From the NCBI GenBank assembly GCA_002863125.1, contig PKEB01000024.1, forward strand, positions 47,046-111,045: a stretch of 64,000 bases of DNA, written 5' to 3'. Below the pieces are notes generated by a model that was given only the letters and a program-made list of their open reading frames with translations, was not told the origin of the DNA and did no database searches. This document shows positions 24,713 through 32,820 of this stretch, one piece after another; the first letter of the stretch is position 1, and each line of letters opens with the position of its first letter. This stretch comes from Flavobacteriales bacterium (GTDB lineage: Bacteria; Bacteroidota; Bacteroidia; Flavobacteriales_D; Sanyastnellaceae). The position numbers and the translations under genes are program-made.

Positions 24713-25414
24713 TCAGTTATTCATTGCCATGGCATCTCCTGCTTCAGCAGACGCCGATTTCACCACATTGCCGTTTTCGTCAAATTCCGGCATTTCCCCT
24801 CCATTCTGGAGGACTTTGATGTACTCGATGACCAACCAGCGGTCCTTCTGGGACAGCTGTGACGCGTGGGAGCCCATGAGGCCCTTACCATAAGTCAATG
24901 TGTGGTACATTTTGCCTTCAGGCAGGTCTTTCAGCTTGTCGCTGTAGCTCGGAATCCCTTGGATGTGACCGTTGCGGCTCAACGCACCGTTCCCTTTTCC
25001 CTCTTCGCCGTGGCACTGGGTGCACATCTGCGTGTAAATCTGCTGACCGGCTTCGATTTCAGCCTGACCGACGTGCGCCAATGGTGATGACAAGTTGGCT
25101 CCGGCGGCCTCGTATCCTTCTACGGTGTTTGGGTACGCATACGGCATGGAGAACGCCATCGCGTCCGGGTTGAATGGAATCGTACCGGCGACTGGCTTGC
25201 GAGCAGACTGAACCTGGCGTTGCGCCGAAGCCACTTCCTCTCCCACTTGGTAGGGGTCTTGGCCGTAGTCGACGTACGCTTCTACTGCAGGCGAGCGGTA
25301 CATGTCAGGCATGTATTCCAAGCCGGGGCTATCCGGGTCATTGACACAACCCGTGGTGGCTACAAGCGCGGCAGCCACTCCCGATAAAACGATGCTTCTT
25401 CGGATATTCATCAC
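24713..25414 (-). CDS. actE: Alternative complex III subunit ActE (monohaem cytochrome c lipoprotein)
   Basis: 233 residues. The N-terminus resembles a lipoprotein signal (VAAALVATTGC, Cys23). The core has one class I cytochrome c domain with CTQCH near residue 132, EEGKGNGALS after it, and the distal Met region GLMGSHASQLS. The N-terminal third (LEYMPDMYRSPAVEAY, then FSMPYAYPNTVEGYEAA) is typical of ActE. It accepts electrons from the ActA haems and may pass them to the oxidase. It starts inside the actD stop (4-nt overlap). Confidence 0.92.
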   Translation of the reverse strand: MMNIRRSIVLSGVAAALVATTGCVNDPDSPGLEYMPDMYRSPAVEAYVDYGQDPYQVGEEVASAQRQVQSARKPVAGTIPFNPDAMAFSMPYAYPNTVEGYEAAGANLSSPLAHVGQAEIEAGQQIYTQMCTQCHGEEGKGNGALSRNGHIQGIPSYSDKLKDLPEGKMYHTLTYGKGLMGSHASQLSQKDRWLVIEYIKVLQNGGEMPEFDENGNVVKSASAEAGDAMAMNN

Positions 25415-25941
25415 TTGTAGTCTTTGATGCTCAACTCAAAGAGCGGGGTTTCCTTGAGGGCTGCCTCCAGTTCGTCGGCAGACATGGCATTCTGTTCGGT
25501 TGTGATCTCCATGATGAACTTGTCATCGGTCGAACGAGGGTCCGGGTTGGAGGCCGGCATGCCCGGCAATGTTCCGTTGCGGAGCAAGTAGGTGATGGCC
25601 ATCCCGTGCGCACCACACAACACCGAGAACTCAAACGTCACGGGGATGAACGCTGGTAGGTTTTCAATCAGCGAGAAGCTGGGCTTACCCCCGATGTTCA
25701 TCGGCCAGTCGGAAATCATGAAGTACCACATTCCGAGCAGCGCCAGGGTCGTACCCGTGGTGGCGTACATGAATGCAGCGATGCCCAAACGGGTGCGCTT
25801 CACGCCGATGATGGGGTCGATGCCGTGGACCGGAAAGGGAGAGAAAACATCCTTCACCCGGATGCCTTTTGCGACCAACGCCGACGCCGCGTCTTTCAGC
25901 GTATCATCGTCGTCATACATTACATGGAATACCTTGTTCAT
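25411..25941 (-). CDS. actD: Alternative complex III subunit ActD (DUF3341)
   Basis: 176 residues: a soluble N-terminal domain (VFHVMYDDDDTLKDAASALV, then the conserved FSPFPVHGIDPIIG), two transmembrane helices (IAAFMYATTGTTLALLGMWY and LPAFIPVTFEFSVLCGAHGM), and a C-terminal tail (TDDKFIMEITTEQNAMSADEL). This is the DUF3341 family, named ActD in Rhodothermus and Flavobacterium complex III. Its role is structural. It is flanked by actC (11 nt) and actE (overlap). Confidence 0.93.
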   Translation of the reverse strand: MNKVFHVMYDDDDTLKDAASALVAKGIRVKDVFSPFPVHGIDPIIGVKRTRLGIAAFMYATTGTTLALLGMWYFMISDWPMNIGGKPSFSLIENLPAFIPVTFEFSVLCGAHGMAITYLLRNGTLPGMPASNPDPRSTDDKFIMEITTEQNAMSADELEAALKETPLFELSIKDYK

Positions 25942-25952
25942 GGCTGTAAGGG

Positions 25953-27332
25953 TCAGTGGTTAGCTTGCTGTTTCTTGTAGTTCTCACCGCTCGTCTTGAG
26001 GATGGTCTTCAACTCGTTCAAGGCCAACACCGGGAAGAACCGGGCAAAGGCGAGGAAGAGGGTGAAGAAAATGCCGAGGGTACCAATGAAGACGCCCACA
26101 TCTACGCTGGTCGGGTGAAATTCGCCCCAGCTTGACGGATCGTAATCCCGGTGGATGGACGTTACTATGATTACGTAGCGTTCGAACCACATGCCGATGT
26201 TTACGACAATCGACAAGATGAAGGTCGCGATGAGGCTGCGTCGGATTTTCTTGAACCAAAACAGCTGAGGACTGATGACATTACAGGTCATCATCATCCA
26301 GTACGACCACGAGTAAGGACCGCTGAAACGGTTGATGAAGGCATAGCTTTCGTATTCAACTCCTGAGTACCAGGAGATGAACAACTCCGTCAAGTAGGCC
26401 ACACCAACGATGGATCCCGTCACGATGATGACGATGTTCATGTACTCGACGTGCTTCACGTGGATGTAGTTCTCCAACTTCATGCCCTTGCGCATGATCA
26501 GGAGCAGGGTCTGCACCATCGCAAAGCCCGAGAATACCGCACCCGATACGAAGTAGGGCGGGAAGATGGTCGTGTGCCAACCCGGTACCACCGATGTTGC
26601 AAAGTCCATCGATACAATCGAGTGTACGGAGAATACTAGCGGCGTGGCGATGCCTGCTAAGACCAGTGACACCTCTTCGAAACGGTTCCAGTGCTTGGCA
26701 CGTCCGCTCCAACCGAAGCTCAATACGCCGTAAATTTTCTTGGCCAGTGGCTTGGTCATGCGGTCCCGAATCGTGGCGAAGTCAGGAATCAGACCGATGT
26801 ACCAGAACACCAAGGAAACCGAGAAGTACGTAGAGATCGCGAATACGTCCCAAAGCAGCGGGCTGTTGAAGTTCACCCACAATGAACCAAACTGGTTCGG
26901 AAGGGGCAACACCCAGTAGCTCACCCAGATGCGGCCCATGTGGATGCCCGGGAAGATGGCCGCCATGATCACGGCAAAAATGGTCATCGCTTCTGCTGAG
27001 CGGTTGATGGCCATTCTCCACTTCTGACGGAAGAGGAGCAATACCGCAGAAATCAACGTTCCCGCGTGACCAATACCGACCCACCAAACGAAGTTGGTGA
27101 TGTCCCAAGCCCATCCAACGGTCTTGTTCAATCCCCAGACCCCAATGCCGGTTCCGAGCAGGTACAGAATGCTGCCCACACCGTAGATCGCGATGATCGT
27201 GGAGATGGTGATCATGATTTTCCATCCGGTCGGCGCGGCGCCTTGGATGGGTCCGACCACATCGTCGGTGATGTCCTTGTAAGACTTGTCCCCCAGGATC
27301 AGGGGTTCCCGAATGGCTGCTTCTTTTTGCAT
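25953..27332 (-). CDS. actC: Alternative complex III subunit ActC (NrfD/PsrC-like quinol oxidation subunit)
   Basis: 459 residues with ten predicted transmembrane helices in two bundles, the NrfD/PsrC fold. The sequence begins with a cytoplasmic arm (REPLILGDKSYKDITDDVVG). Conserved tracts include TNFVWWVGIGHAGTLISAV, GIHMGRIWVSYWVLPLPNQ, VFSVHSIVSMDFATSVVPGWH and GPYSWSYWMMMTCNV. It is expected to oxidise menaquinol and pass electrons to the ActB iron-sulphur clusters. The gene is 7 nt from actB in the operon. Confidence 0.94.
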   Translation of the reverse strand: MQKEAAIREPLILGDKSYKDITDDVVGPIQGAAPTGWKIMITISTIIAIYGVGSILYLLGTGIGVWGLNKTVGWAWDITNFVWWVGIGHAGTLISAVLLLFRQKWRMAINRSAEAMTIFAVIMAAIFPGIHMGRIWVSYWVLPLPNQFGSLWVNFNSPLLWDVFAISTYFSVSLVFWYIGLIPDFATIRDRMTKPLAKKIYGVLSFGWSGRAKHWNRFEEVSLVLAGIATPLVFSVHSIVSMDFATSVVPGWHTTIFPPYFVSGAVFSGFAMVQTLLLIMRKGMKLENYIHVKHVEYMNIVIIVTGSIVGVAYLTELFISWYSGVEYESYAFINRFSGPYSWSYWMMMTCNVISPQLFWFKKIRRSLIATFILSIVVNIGMWFERYVIIVTSIHRDYDPSSWGEFHPTSVDVGVFIGTLGIFFTLFLAFARFFPVLALNELKTILKTSGENYKKQQANH

Positions 27333-27339
27333 CGTCTTA

Positions 27340-30300
27340 TCAGGCTTGGTTAGGTTCTACGTTGCGTACCTTGGTCATGTAGAAGATGTTCGGCTTGACG
27401 CCGATTTCTTCCAGTGCGTGGTAGGCGCGGTTGGTTTCTGAAACTTGGCGAGCCGCCGACTTGGTATCGTTCAAGTCGCCAAAGTTGATAGCGTGGGTCG
27501 AGCAGGCTTCTGCGCAGGCCGTGGTGACGGAACCGTCGACCACTGGAGCTCCGGCCTTTTTGGCTTCCAACTTGCCCGCTTGGATGCGCTGAACGCACAT
27601 GCTGCACTTCTCCATAACCCCACGGCTTCGAACCGTTACGTCGGGGTTGAGTACCATGCGCATCAAGCTGTCCTGGGCTGGGTTGAAGTTGGCGAACTTC
27701 TTGTAACCCGGGTAATTGAACCAGTTGAATCGGCGCACCTTGTAAGGGCAGTTATTCGCGCAGTAGCGCGTTCCAATGCAACGGTTGTACGTCATTTGGT
27801 TCAGGCCCTCGTTTGAGTGCGTGGTCGCTGCAACTGGGCAAACCGTTTCACACGGCGCGTGGTTGCAGTGCTGGCACATCATCGGCATGTGAACCGTCTG
27901 CGGGTTGGCCGCCGGATCCTCCATTTTGCGGTAAGAGGAAATGACACCAACGCCCTCCTCTTCTCCGCGCTCCAAGCTGAAGTCAGAACTGAAGAAGCGG
28001 TCGATGCGCAACCAGTGCATGTCGCGGTGGCGACGCACCTCGTCCTTACCGACGACGGGAACGTTGTTTTCAATGTGGCAAGCCGTGACACACGCGCTGC
28101 AACCGGTGCACGTCGTGAGGTCGATGGTCATGCCCCAGCGGTGTCCCACGTTTTCGACGGCGTGTTCGTGCCACAAATCGAAAGCCTCGGTGGGCTTTCC
28201 GTCTTGGGCATCAATGGTTCCGTCTTGGTTAACGTCTTCGTGAACCGCGAGTTTGATGAGCTTATTCCACGACGCCTCGCCTTTCTCGGCGTTGCGCTCC
28301 GCAAAGAAGCTTGCCATGTCCGTTTCCTTAACGATGCTGTCGCGGCCCATGAAGGTGTTTTGGATTTGCGTGCAGGCCAATGGGTAGGTTGCTCCCGTGG
28401 CTTCAACATTCACATCGTACTGGTGATAGCCATTGAAGTCGCCTGAAGTCGCCCAGCCGAATACGTTTTGTCCAACGGGCACCATGCCTCCCTCAGCATT
28501 GGCCAAGAACGAGCCATTTTCACCCGTCTGGAAGGCCGCCTTACCAATGTTCTCTCCGTTCGCGCCGCGGCCGTAACCAAGAGCAATACCGATGGTGCCT
28601 GGAGTTTGACCTGGCATCGGGAAAACAGGGAGTTCAAGGGATTCACCGCCCACCGTCACGCGGACCACGCTGGCCGGCTTTTCTTGGCCGATGAACCCGT
28701 TCAAGCCCATCGCATCCACGTCGGAGTGCGCCATGGTCACGTAGTTGTCCCACGTGACTTTGGTCAACGGATCGGGCGTTTCTTGCAGCATGGGATTCGC
28801 CGCATGCTGGCCGGCTCCCATGGTGGTCTTTTCGTACAAGGCCAGCTCAAAGGTTCCGCCCTGCTGGGCATTCAACGCGGCAACGGCACTGGTCAATGCA
28901 CCCCCTGTGTAGGCAGGTGCAGATTGCTCTTCGGCATCCAAGCCGATGAAGCCGTTGTGAACCGCTGTGTTCCAGTTGGAATCGGTGTACATGGCATCGG
29001 CGGTGTAGCCAGCCTGGTGGGTCTGGCGCAAGAAGGTGTACCAGTCGGTCGCTTGACCGGACCAAGCGAGAACGCTCTCGCCCCATCCGCGCGTGTTGTG
29101 CAACGGAGCAATGGTCGGTTGAACCAAATCGATGCGGCTGCCTTCAATTTGAAGGTCGCCCCACGACTCCAACCAGTGGTGTGTTGGTGCAATGACACGG
29201 CACTGGGAAGCAGTTTCGTCCGCCACTGTCGCCGTGCTTACGGTCAGGTTGACTTTGCCCAAAGCCGCGGAGAAGGCTGCAGCATTGGCAGCATCGTATG
29301 CGGGGTTGCAATCGGCAACAATCAAGGTGTTGACGCGGCCTGCTGCCATGTCTTGGGTCAACTGCGCCAGCGCAGCTGAACTTCCTTGGAACAAATCGTT
29401 GCTTTCAAACTTGACGGTGGTGCCAGTGGCGCCCAACGCTTCGTTGATGGCGTTCACCACGCGTTGTACGTTGAGGTCATTGGAGCCGGACAGTACGAGG
29501 GCGTTCTTGCCCGCTGCCTTCAAATCCTTTGCCGCTGCGTTAACCGCTGCTTGGACGCCTTCAGAAAGAGCGCCGGCCGCACCGCGACCGCTCACGGCGT
29601 TTAACAGAGCCGTGGCCACCTTGCCGTGCTCCGACGGCTTGACCATGGAGCGGTAATCGGCGTTTGAACCCGTCAGGCTCATGTTGGTCTCGAAGGCGTG
29701 CATGCGGGACATGCTTCCGCTTTCAGGATTGCGGGTCTTCGCCCAGTTTTCCTCGTACCACACTGCATCCCCAAACGTGCCCAAGAAATCTGCGCCAATC
29801 GTGACGATGGCCTGGGCCTCTTCAAACTTGTAGCTCGGGAAGGTGTTGACGCCGTAATCGAGTTCGGCGGCCTTACGGAAGGCACCGTAGTCGATGGCAT
29901 CGTATTGAATATGTTCCAACCCAGCAAGACTCACAGCGCGCTTTAGCGAGGGGCTCATTACGGTGTTGGTCAAAATGACGTTGCGACCACCTTTGCCCAG
30001 CGAGGCAGCAACCTCTGCATCAACAGCTGACCACTCAGCAGCGCTGCCGTCTATTTGCGGCCCGGTCAAGCGGGCACTGTCGTACAGGCTCATGACCGAA
30101 GCGATGACCCGCGCGTTGGGGGCAGCCACTCCTGTTTGATTATTGGCCTTCACAAAAATCGGACGGCCCTCACGGGTCTTCACCAAGACGTTGACGAAGT
30201 TCTGTCCGTCGTAGTAGGTGCTTGCATAGTGATTCGCTACGCCGGGGGTGACCTCCGAAGGCTTGTTGGTGTAAGGGATGCTCTTGACCACAGGGGTTTC

Positions 30301-30507
30301 GCATGCCGCGAGGGTCGCTGCGGTCAAGCTGAAGCCCATGAACTTCAAGAAGTCTCGACGCCCCGTGTGGGTAGACTCCAGTTGTTCATCGGACAAAAAC
30401 TCATCCACCGATTGGGACTCAGGGAACTCTTGTGCCTGAATCGCTTTGAATGCTTCTGTTTCGTGAAGCTCGTCCAGTCCGGACCAATAACGCTTAGTGT
30501 TTGCCAT
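27340..30507 (-). CDS. actB: Alternative complex III subunit ActB (molybdopterin-like plus Fe-S fusion)
   Basis: 1055 residues. A Tat signal lies near residues 50-70 (GRRDFLKFMGFSLTAATLAAC). Next is an approximately 650-residue domain related to molybdopterin oxidoreductases that in ActB has lost the cofactor. The C-terminal domain has four ferredoxin-type cluster motifs: CTGCSACVTACHIENNVP, CQHCNHAPCETVCPV, CIGTRYCANNCPYKVRRFNW, and CSMCVQRI with CAEACSTHA. It conducts electrons from ActC to the ActA haems on the periplasmic face. The gene lies 38 nt after actA. Confidence 0.95.
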   Translation of the reverse strand: MANTKRYWSGLDELHETEAFKAIQAQEFPESQSVDEFLSDEQLESTHTGRRDFLKFMGFSLTAATLAACETPVVKSIPYTNKPSEVTPGVANHYASTYYDGQNFVNVLVKTREGRPIFVKANNQTGVAAPNARVIASVMSLYDSARLTGPQIDGSAAEWSAVDAEVAASLGKGGRNVILTNTVMSPSLKRAVSLAGLEHIQYDAIDYGAFRKAAELDYGVNTFPSYKFEEAQAIVTIGADFLGTFGDAVWYEENWAKTRNPESGSMSRMHAFETNMSLTGSNADYRSMVKPSEHGKVATALLNAVSGRGAAGALSEGVQAAVNAAAKDLKAAGKNALVLSGSNDLNVQRVVNAINEALGATGTTVKFESNDLFQGSSAALAQLTQDMAAGRVNTLIVADCNPAYDAANAAAFSAALGKVNLTVSTATVADETASQCRVIAPTHHWLESWGDLQIEGSRIDLVQPTIAPLHNTRGWGESVLAWSGQATDWYTFLRQTHQAGYTADAMYTDSNWNTAVHNGFIGLDAEEQSAPAYTGGALTSAVAALNAQQGGTFELALYEKTTMGAGQHAANPMLQETPDPLTKVTWDNYVTMAHSDVDAMGLNGFIGQEKPASVVRVTVGGESLELPVFPMPGQTPGTIGIALGYGRGANGENIGKAAFQTGENGSFLANAEGGMVPVGQNVFGWATSGDFNGYHQYDVNVEATGATYPLACTQIQNTFMGRDSIVKETDMASFFAERNAEKGEASWNKLIKLAVHEDVNQDGTIDAQDGKPTEAFDLWHEHAVENVGHRWGMTIDLTTCTGCSACVTACHIENNVPVVGKDEVRRHRDMHWLRIDRFFSSDFSLERGEEEGVGVISSYRKMEDPAANPQTVHMPMMCQHCNHAPCETVCPVAATTHSNEGLNQMTYNRCIGTRYCANNCPYKVRRFNWFNYPGYKKFANFNPAQDSLMRMVLNPDVTVRSRGVMEKCSMCVQRIQAGKLEAKKAGAPVVDGSVTTACAEACSTHAINFGDLNDTKSAARQVSETNRAYHALEEIGVKPNIFYMTKVRNVEPNQA

Positions 30508-30545
30508 GTCGCTGTTGCGATAAGGGGTTCGCGATTACTTACTTA

Positions 30546-31970
30546 TTAATAGTGGCACTTGGCGCATTCCCATCCGCCGAGTTCCTTGACCGTGATTTTG
30601 TCATCCTCCATGTACTTGCGGAGCTCTTCGTTGCCGCGAAGGTGATCCTTCAAGCGGGCGTGAATGTCCTCGTAGTACCCGCTGCTCGCAAGGTCAATTT
30701 CTGCTTTGTTGTGGCATTCGATGCACCAGCCCATGGTGAGGGTTGGCTTCGACAATTCAATCAGTCCGGGGTACTTGTCCACCAGGAGGTTGATGTCGTC
30801 CACGTTCGCCACGCGTCCCACGGTGTAGGTTTCGACGTCTCCGTGGCAGTTCTGGCACTGGAGTCCGCCCACTACAACGTGTTGTTGGTGGCTGAAGTAC
30901 ACGTGATCCGGCAGGTTGTGCACCTTGTTCCATCGGATGGGTTCACCGTTGTAGGTGTCCTGTGGGGAAGTGTAGCCATTGTTGCCATCGCCGTCTACGT
31001 AGGTGCCTGACTCCGGATCGAATCCGATGGCATCGTAAATCTTGGCAATCTCGGTCTCACCGTAGCGACGGCCCTTCTTCACCGCCTTGTGGCAGTTCAT
31101 ACAAACGTTGGTGGAAGGGATGCCTGCGTGCTTCGATTCGTAAGCGCTGTGGTGGCAGTATTTGCAGTCCACTTCATTCTCACAGACGTGCACGCTGTGG
31201 ATGAACTTGATGGGCTGGTTGGGTTTGTATCCCTCAACCACACCTACGCGCATCAATCCTTGGTAGCCGAGTACCGCTCCGTACGCAACGAAGAACACAC
31301 CGACCAACGATACCGCCACGCGGTTTTCCCACATCCAAGCCTTTACTCGCTCGCTGTATGGCAGATCCCCAAGCAGCTCTTCTCCTTCACGCTCACGGCT
31401 CGCGTTGGTCAACGACCGGTTCACACCTGCCGCAGCCATTGCGATAATCAAGAACATCACCAGCAACAGGACAAACCATACTCCGCTGTCGTTGCTTGCC
31501 TCCTCGATGGGCAGCTCATCCACCGTCACACAGTCCGAGCCAGAGTCGGCAACAGGAGCCGCATCAGGCGGATTCTGGACGTACGCCATGATGTTCTTGA
31601 TGTCGTCCTCCGACACCGCTTGAGCCGTCATCCAGCCGTAGGTCGGGACATACCGGTCGACCAAGGATTTGATGTAGCCGTCACCGGACTCCGCCGCGCC
31701 TTGTGGATTCTGGATCCACTTGACCAGCAACTCTTCGCTAGCTCCCCAGCGGTCGGCAATGCCGGCAAGGCCAGGGGCAGCAAGGACTTCGTTGGTTACC
31801 TTGTGGCAAGAGGCGCAGTTCGCATTGAACAGGGCTTGGCCCGCTTCAATGTCGCCTTCATCCCATACACCGGCAGTCGCGGTCAAAGACACCAACATCA
31901 CGCATGCCGAAAGGAAGGTCTTGGGGGCTTGGAATCCCGGTAAAGCTCTCATTGGGTTAAATTTTCGCAT
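30546..31970 (-). CDS. actA: Alternative complex III subunit ActA (multihaem cytochrome c)
   Basis: 474 residues from ATG 31970 (GTG 31985 and ATG 31952 are alternatives). A signal peptide (FLSACVMLVSLTATAG) is followed by a cytochrome c domain with CASCH and the helix LLVKWIQNPQGAAESG. Two transmembrane segments come next (VWFVLLLVMFLIIAMAAA and VAVSLVGVFFVAYGAVLGY), then a pentahaem domain with CKYCH, CMNCH, CQNCH, CIECH and CAKCH. That makes six CxxCH motifs, one more than the Rhodothermus pentahaem ActA. The extra N-terminal domain is known in Bacteroidota homologues. It is the first gene of the eight-gene act-cox operon. Confidence 0.93.
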   Translation of the reverse strand: MRKFNPMRALPGFQAPKTFLSACVMLVSLTATAGVWDEGDIEAGQALFNANCASCHKVTNEVLAAPGLAGIADRWGASEELLVKWIQNPQGAAESGDGYIKSLVDRYVPTYGWMTAQAVSEDDIKNIMAYVQNPPDAAPVADSGSDCVTVDELPIEEASNDSGVWFVLLLVMFLIIAMAAAGVNRSLTNASREREGEELLGDLPYSERVKAWMWENRVAVSLVGVFFVAYGAVLGYQGLMRVGVVEGYKPNQPIKFIHSVHVCENEVDCKYCHHSAYESKHAGIPSTNVCMNCHKAVKKGRRYGETEIAKIYDAIGFDPESGTYVDGDGNNGYTSPQDTYNGEPIRWNKVHNLPDHVYFSHQQHVVVGGLQCQNCHGDVETYTVGRVANVDDINLLVDKYPGLIELSKPTLTMGWCIECHNKAEIDLASSGYYEDIHARLKDHLRGNEELRKYMEDDKITVKELGGWECAKCHY

Positions 31971-31995
31971 TGCAAGGAAAATCACGCTTCTTCGC

Positions 31996-32009
31996 GCGTA
32001 AAATTACGC
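31996..32009. promoter_or_regulatory. Inverted repeat and -7-like element upstream of the act operon
   Basis: GCGTAA-AA-TTACGC is a perfect 6-2-6 inverted repeat, 26 nt before the actA ATG at 31970. On the minus strand it contains TAATTTTA (31999-32006), one base from TAnnTTTG, so promoter and operator may coincide. Apart from a TACCTTTT at 32137, I see nothing else in the 31971-32158 intergenic stretch. Confidence 0.35.
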
Positions 32010-32136
32010 AATTGATACCATAAAAAGGGGTCGAAATGAACCAACCTCCCCTTCGACTGTTACCAGGAATCATTCTACGTTCATATCTGGTTGATTTCGT
32101 GTGAAATCCGGTCGTTTCAGGGGCGCGAGAAATTTT

Positions 32137-32144
32137 TACCTTTT
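32137..32144 (+). promoter_or_regulatory. Putative -7 element of the SPOR-like gene
   Basis: TACCTTTT differs from TAnnTTTG only at the last base and precedes the ATG at 32159 by 14 nt. Confidence 0.4.
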
Positions 32145-32158
32145 TCAGACAAAAGGGC

Positions 32159-32812
32159 ATGAACGCACCAAACGCCCGCATTAAATTCGCCCGTATGATT
32201 GCCAATTGCCTTTTCTCAAGTCGCAAGAAGAGCACGTTTTGTACTGTGTGCTTGCTTGTACTTAGTGCTAACGCTTCGGTTTTCGCGCAAGGCGACACCG
32301 GATGGTGGAAAAACTTGTTCAAAGGCACACAAAAAAGCATGTGCGACTCATCCGCCACGGAGCAAGCTGCGCCGGAAGTGCCGGGCGTGATGATCTGGGA
32401 GCCTTCTGGGGGCGACCTCACGGAAGAGCTGTCAGCACCAGAACCCATCGAAACAGTTGAAGAGCGCCCCATTGGCAGCGTCGTCGAGCAATACGACGAC
32501 CGTATTACATCGCTCGACTCGGCATGGCACACCGAGGAGCACGCGCTGCGCGGGTTCCGCGTTCAGATTTTCTCCGGGACGCTGCAAGCCGCGCGCGAAG
32601 TCAGGGCCAACGCCCGCAAAACAAGTGGCAAATGGCCCGTTTACCTTTCATCGATGCCGCCGAACTACCGCGTCACCATTGGCGATTTTAGATCACGATG
32701 GGAGGCCCAAAAGGCGCAGGATGCGTGGGACAAAGCGTTTCCTATGTCCATCGTCATTCCGATGGACATCAATTTACCGAGGCTCCAAACCGGCCGAGCG
32801 GATCAGCCGTAA
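32159..32812 (+). CDS. Secreted SPOR-like domain protein
   Basis: 217 residues. The N-terminus has basic residues and a signal peptide (FCTVCLLVLSANASVFAQG). A Pro/Glu-rich central region (residues 60-110) leads to a C-terminal SPOR-like fold: FRVQIFSGTLQAAREVRANA, then YLSSMPPNYRVTIGDFRSRW, then AQKAQDAWDKAF. The RVQIFSG strand and the RVTIGDF strand match the peptidoglycan-binding SPOR pattern of Bacteroidota proteins. It may bind denuded glycan strands in the periplasm. It is a single gene between the divergent act operon and the convergent infB (8 nt between stops). Confidence 0.78.
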   Translation: MNAPNARIKFARMIANCLFSSRKKSTFCTVCLLVLSANASVFAQGDTGWWKNLFKGTQKSMCDSSATEQAAPEVPGVMIWEPSGGDLTEELSAPEPIETVEERPIGSVVEQYDDRITSLDSAWHTEEHALRGFRVQIFSGTLQAAREVRANARKTSGKWPVYLSSMPPNYRVTIGDFRSRWEAQKAQDAWDKAFPMSIVIPMDINLPRLQTGRADQP

Positions 32813-32820
32813 TTCTCGGA

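Noticed and set aside
28468..29379. 303-codon open frame opposite actB
   Set aside because: Antisense to the ActB coding sequence with no signal, membrane or domain pattern.
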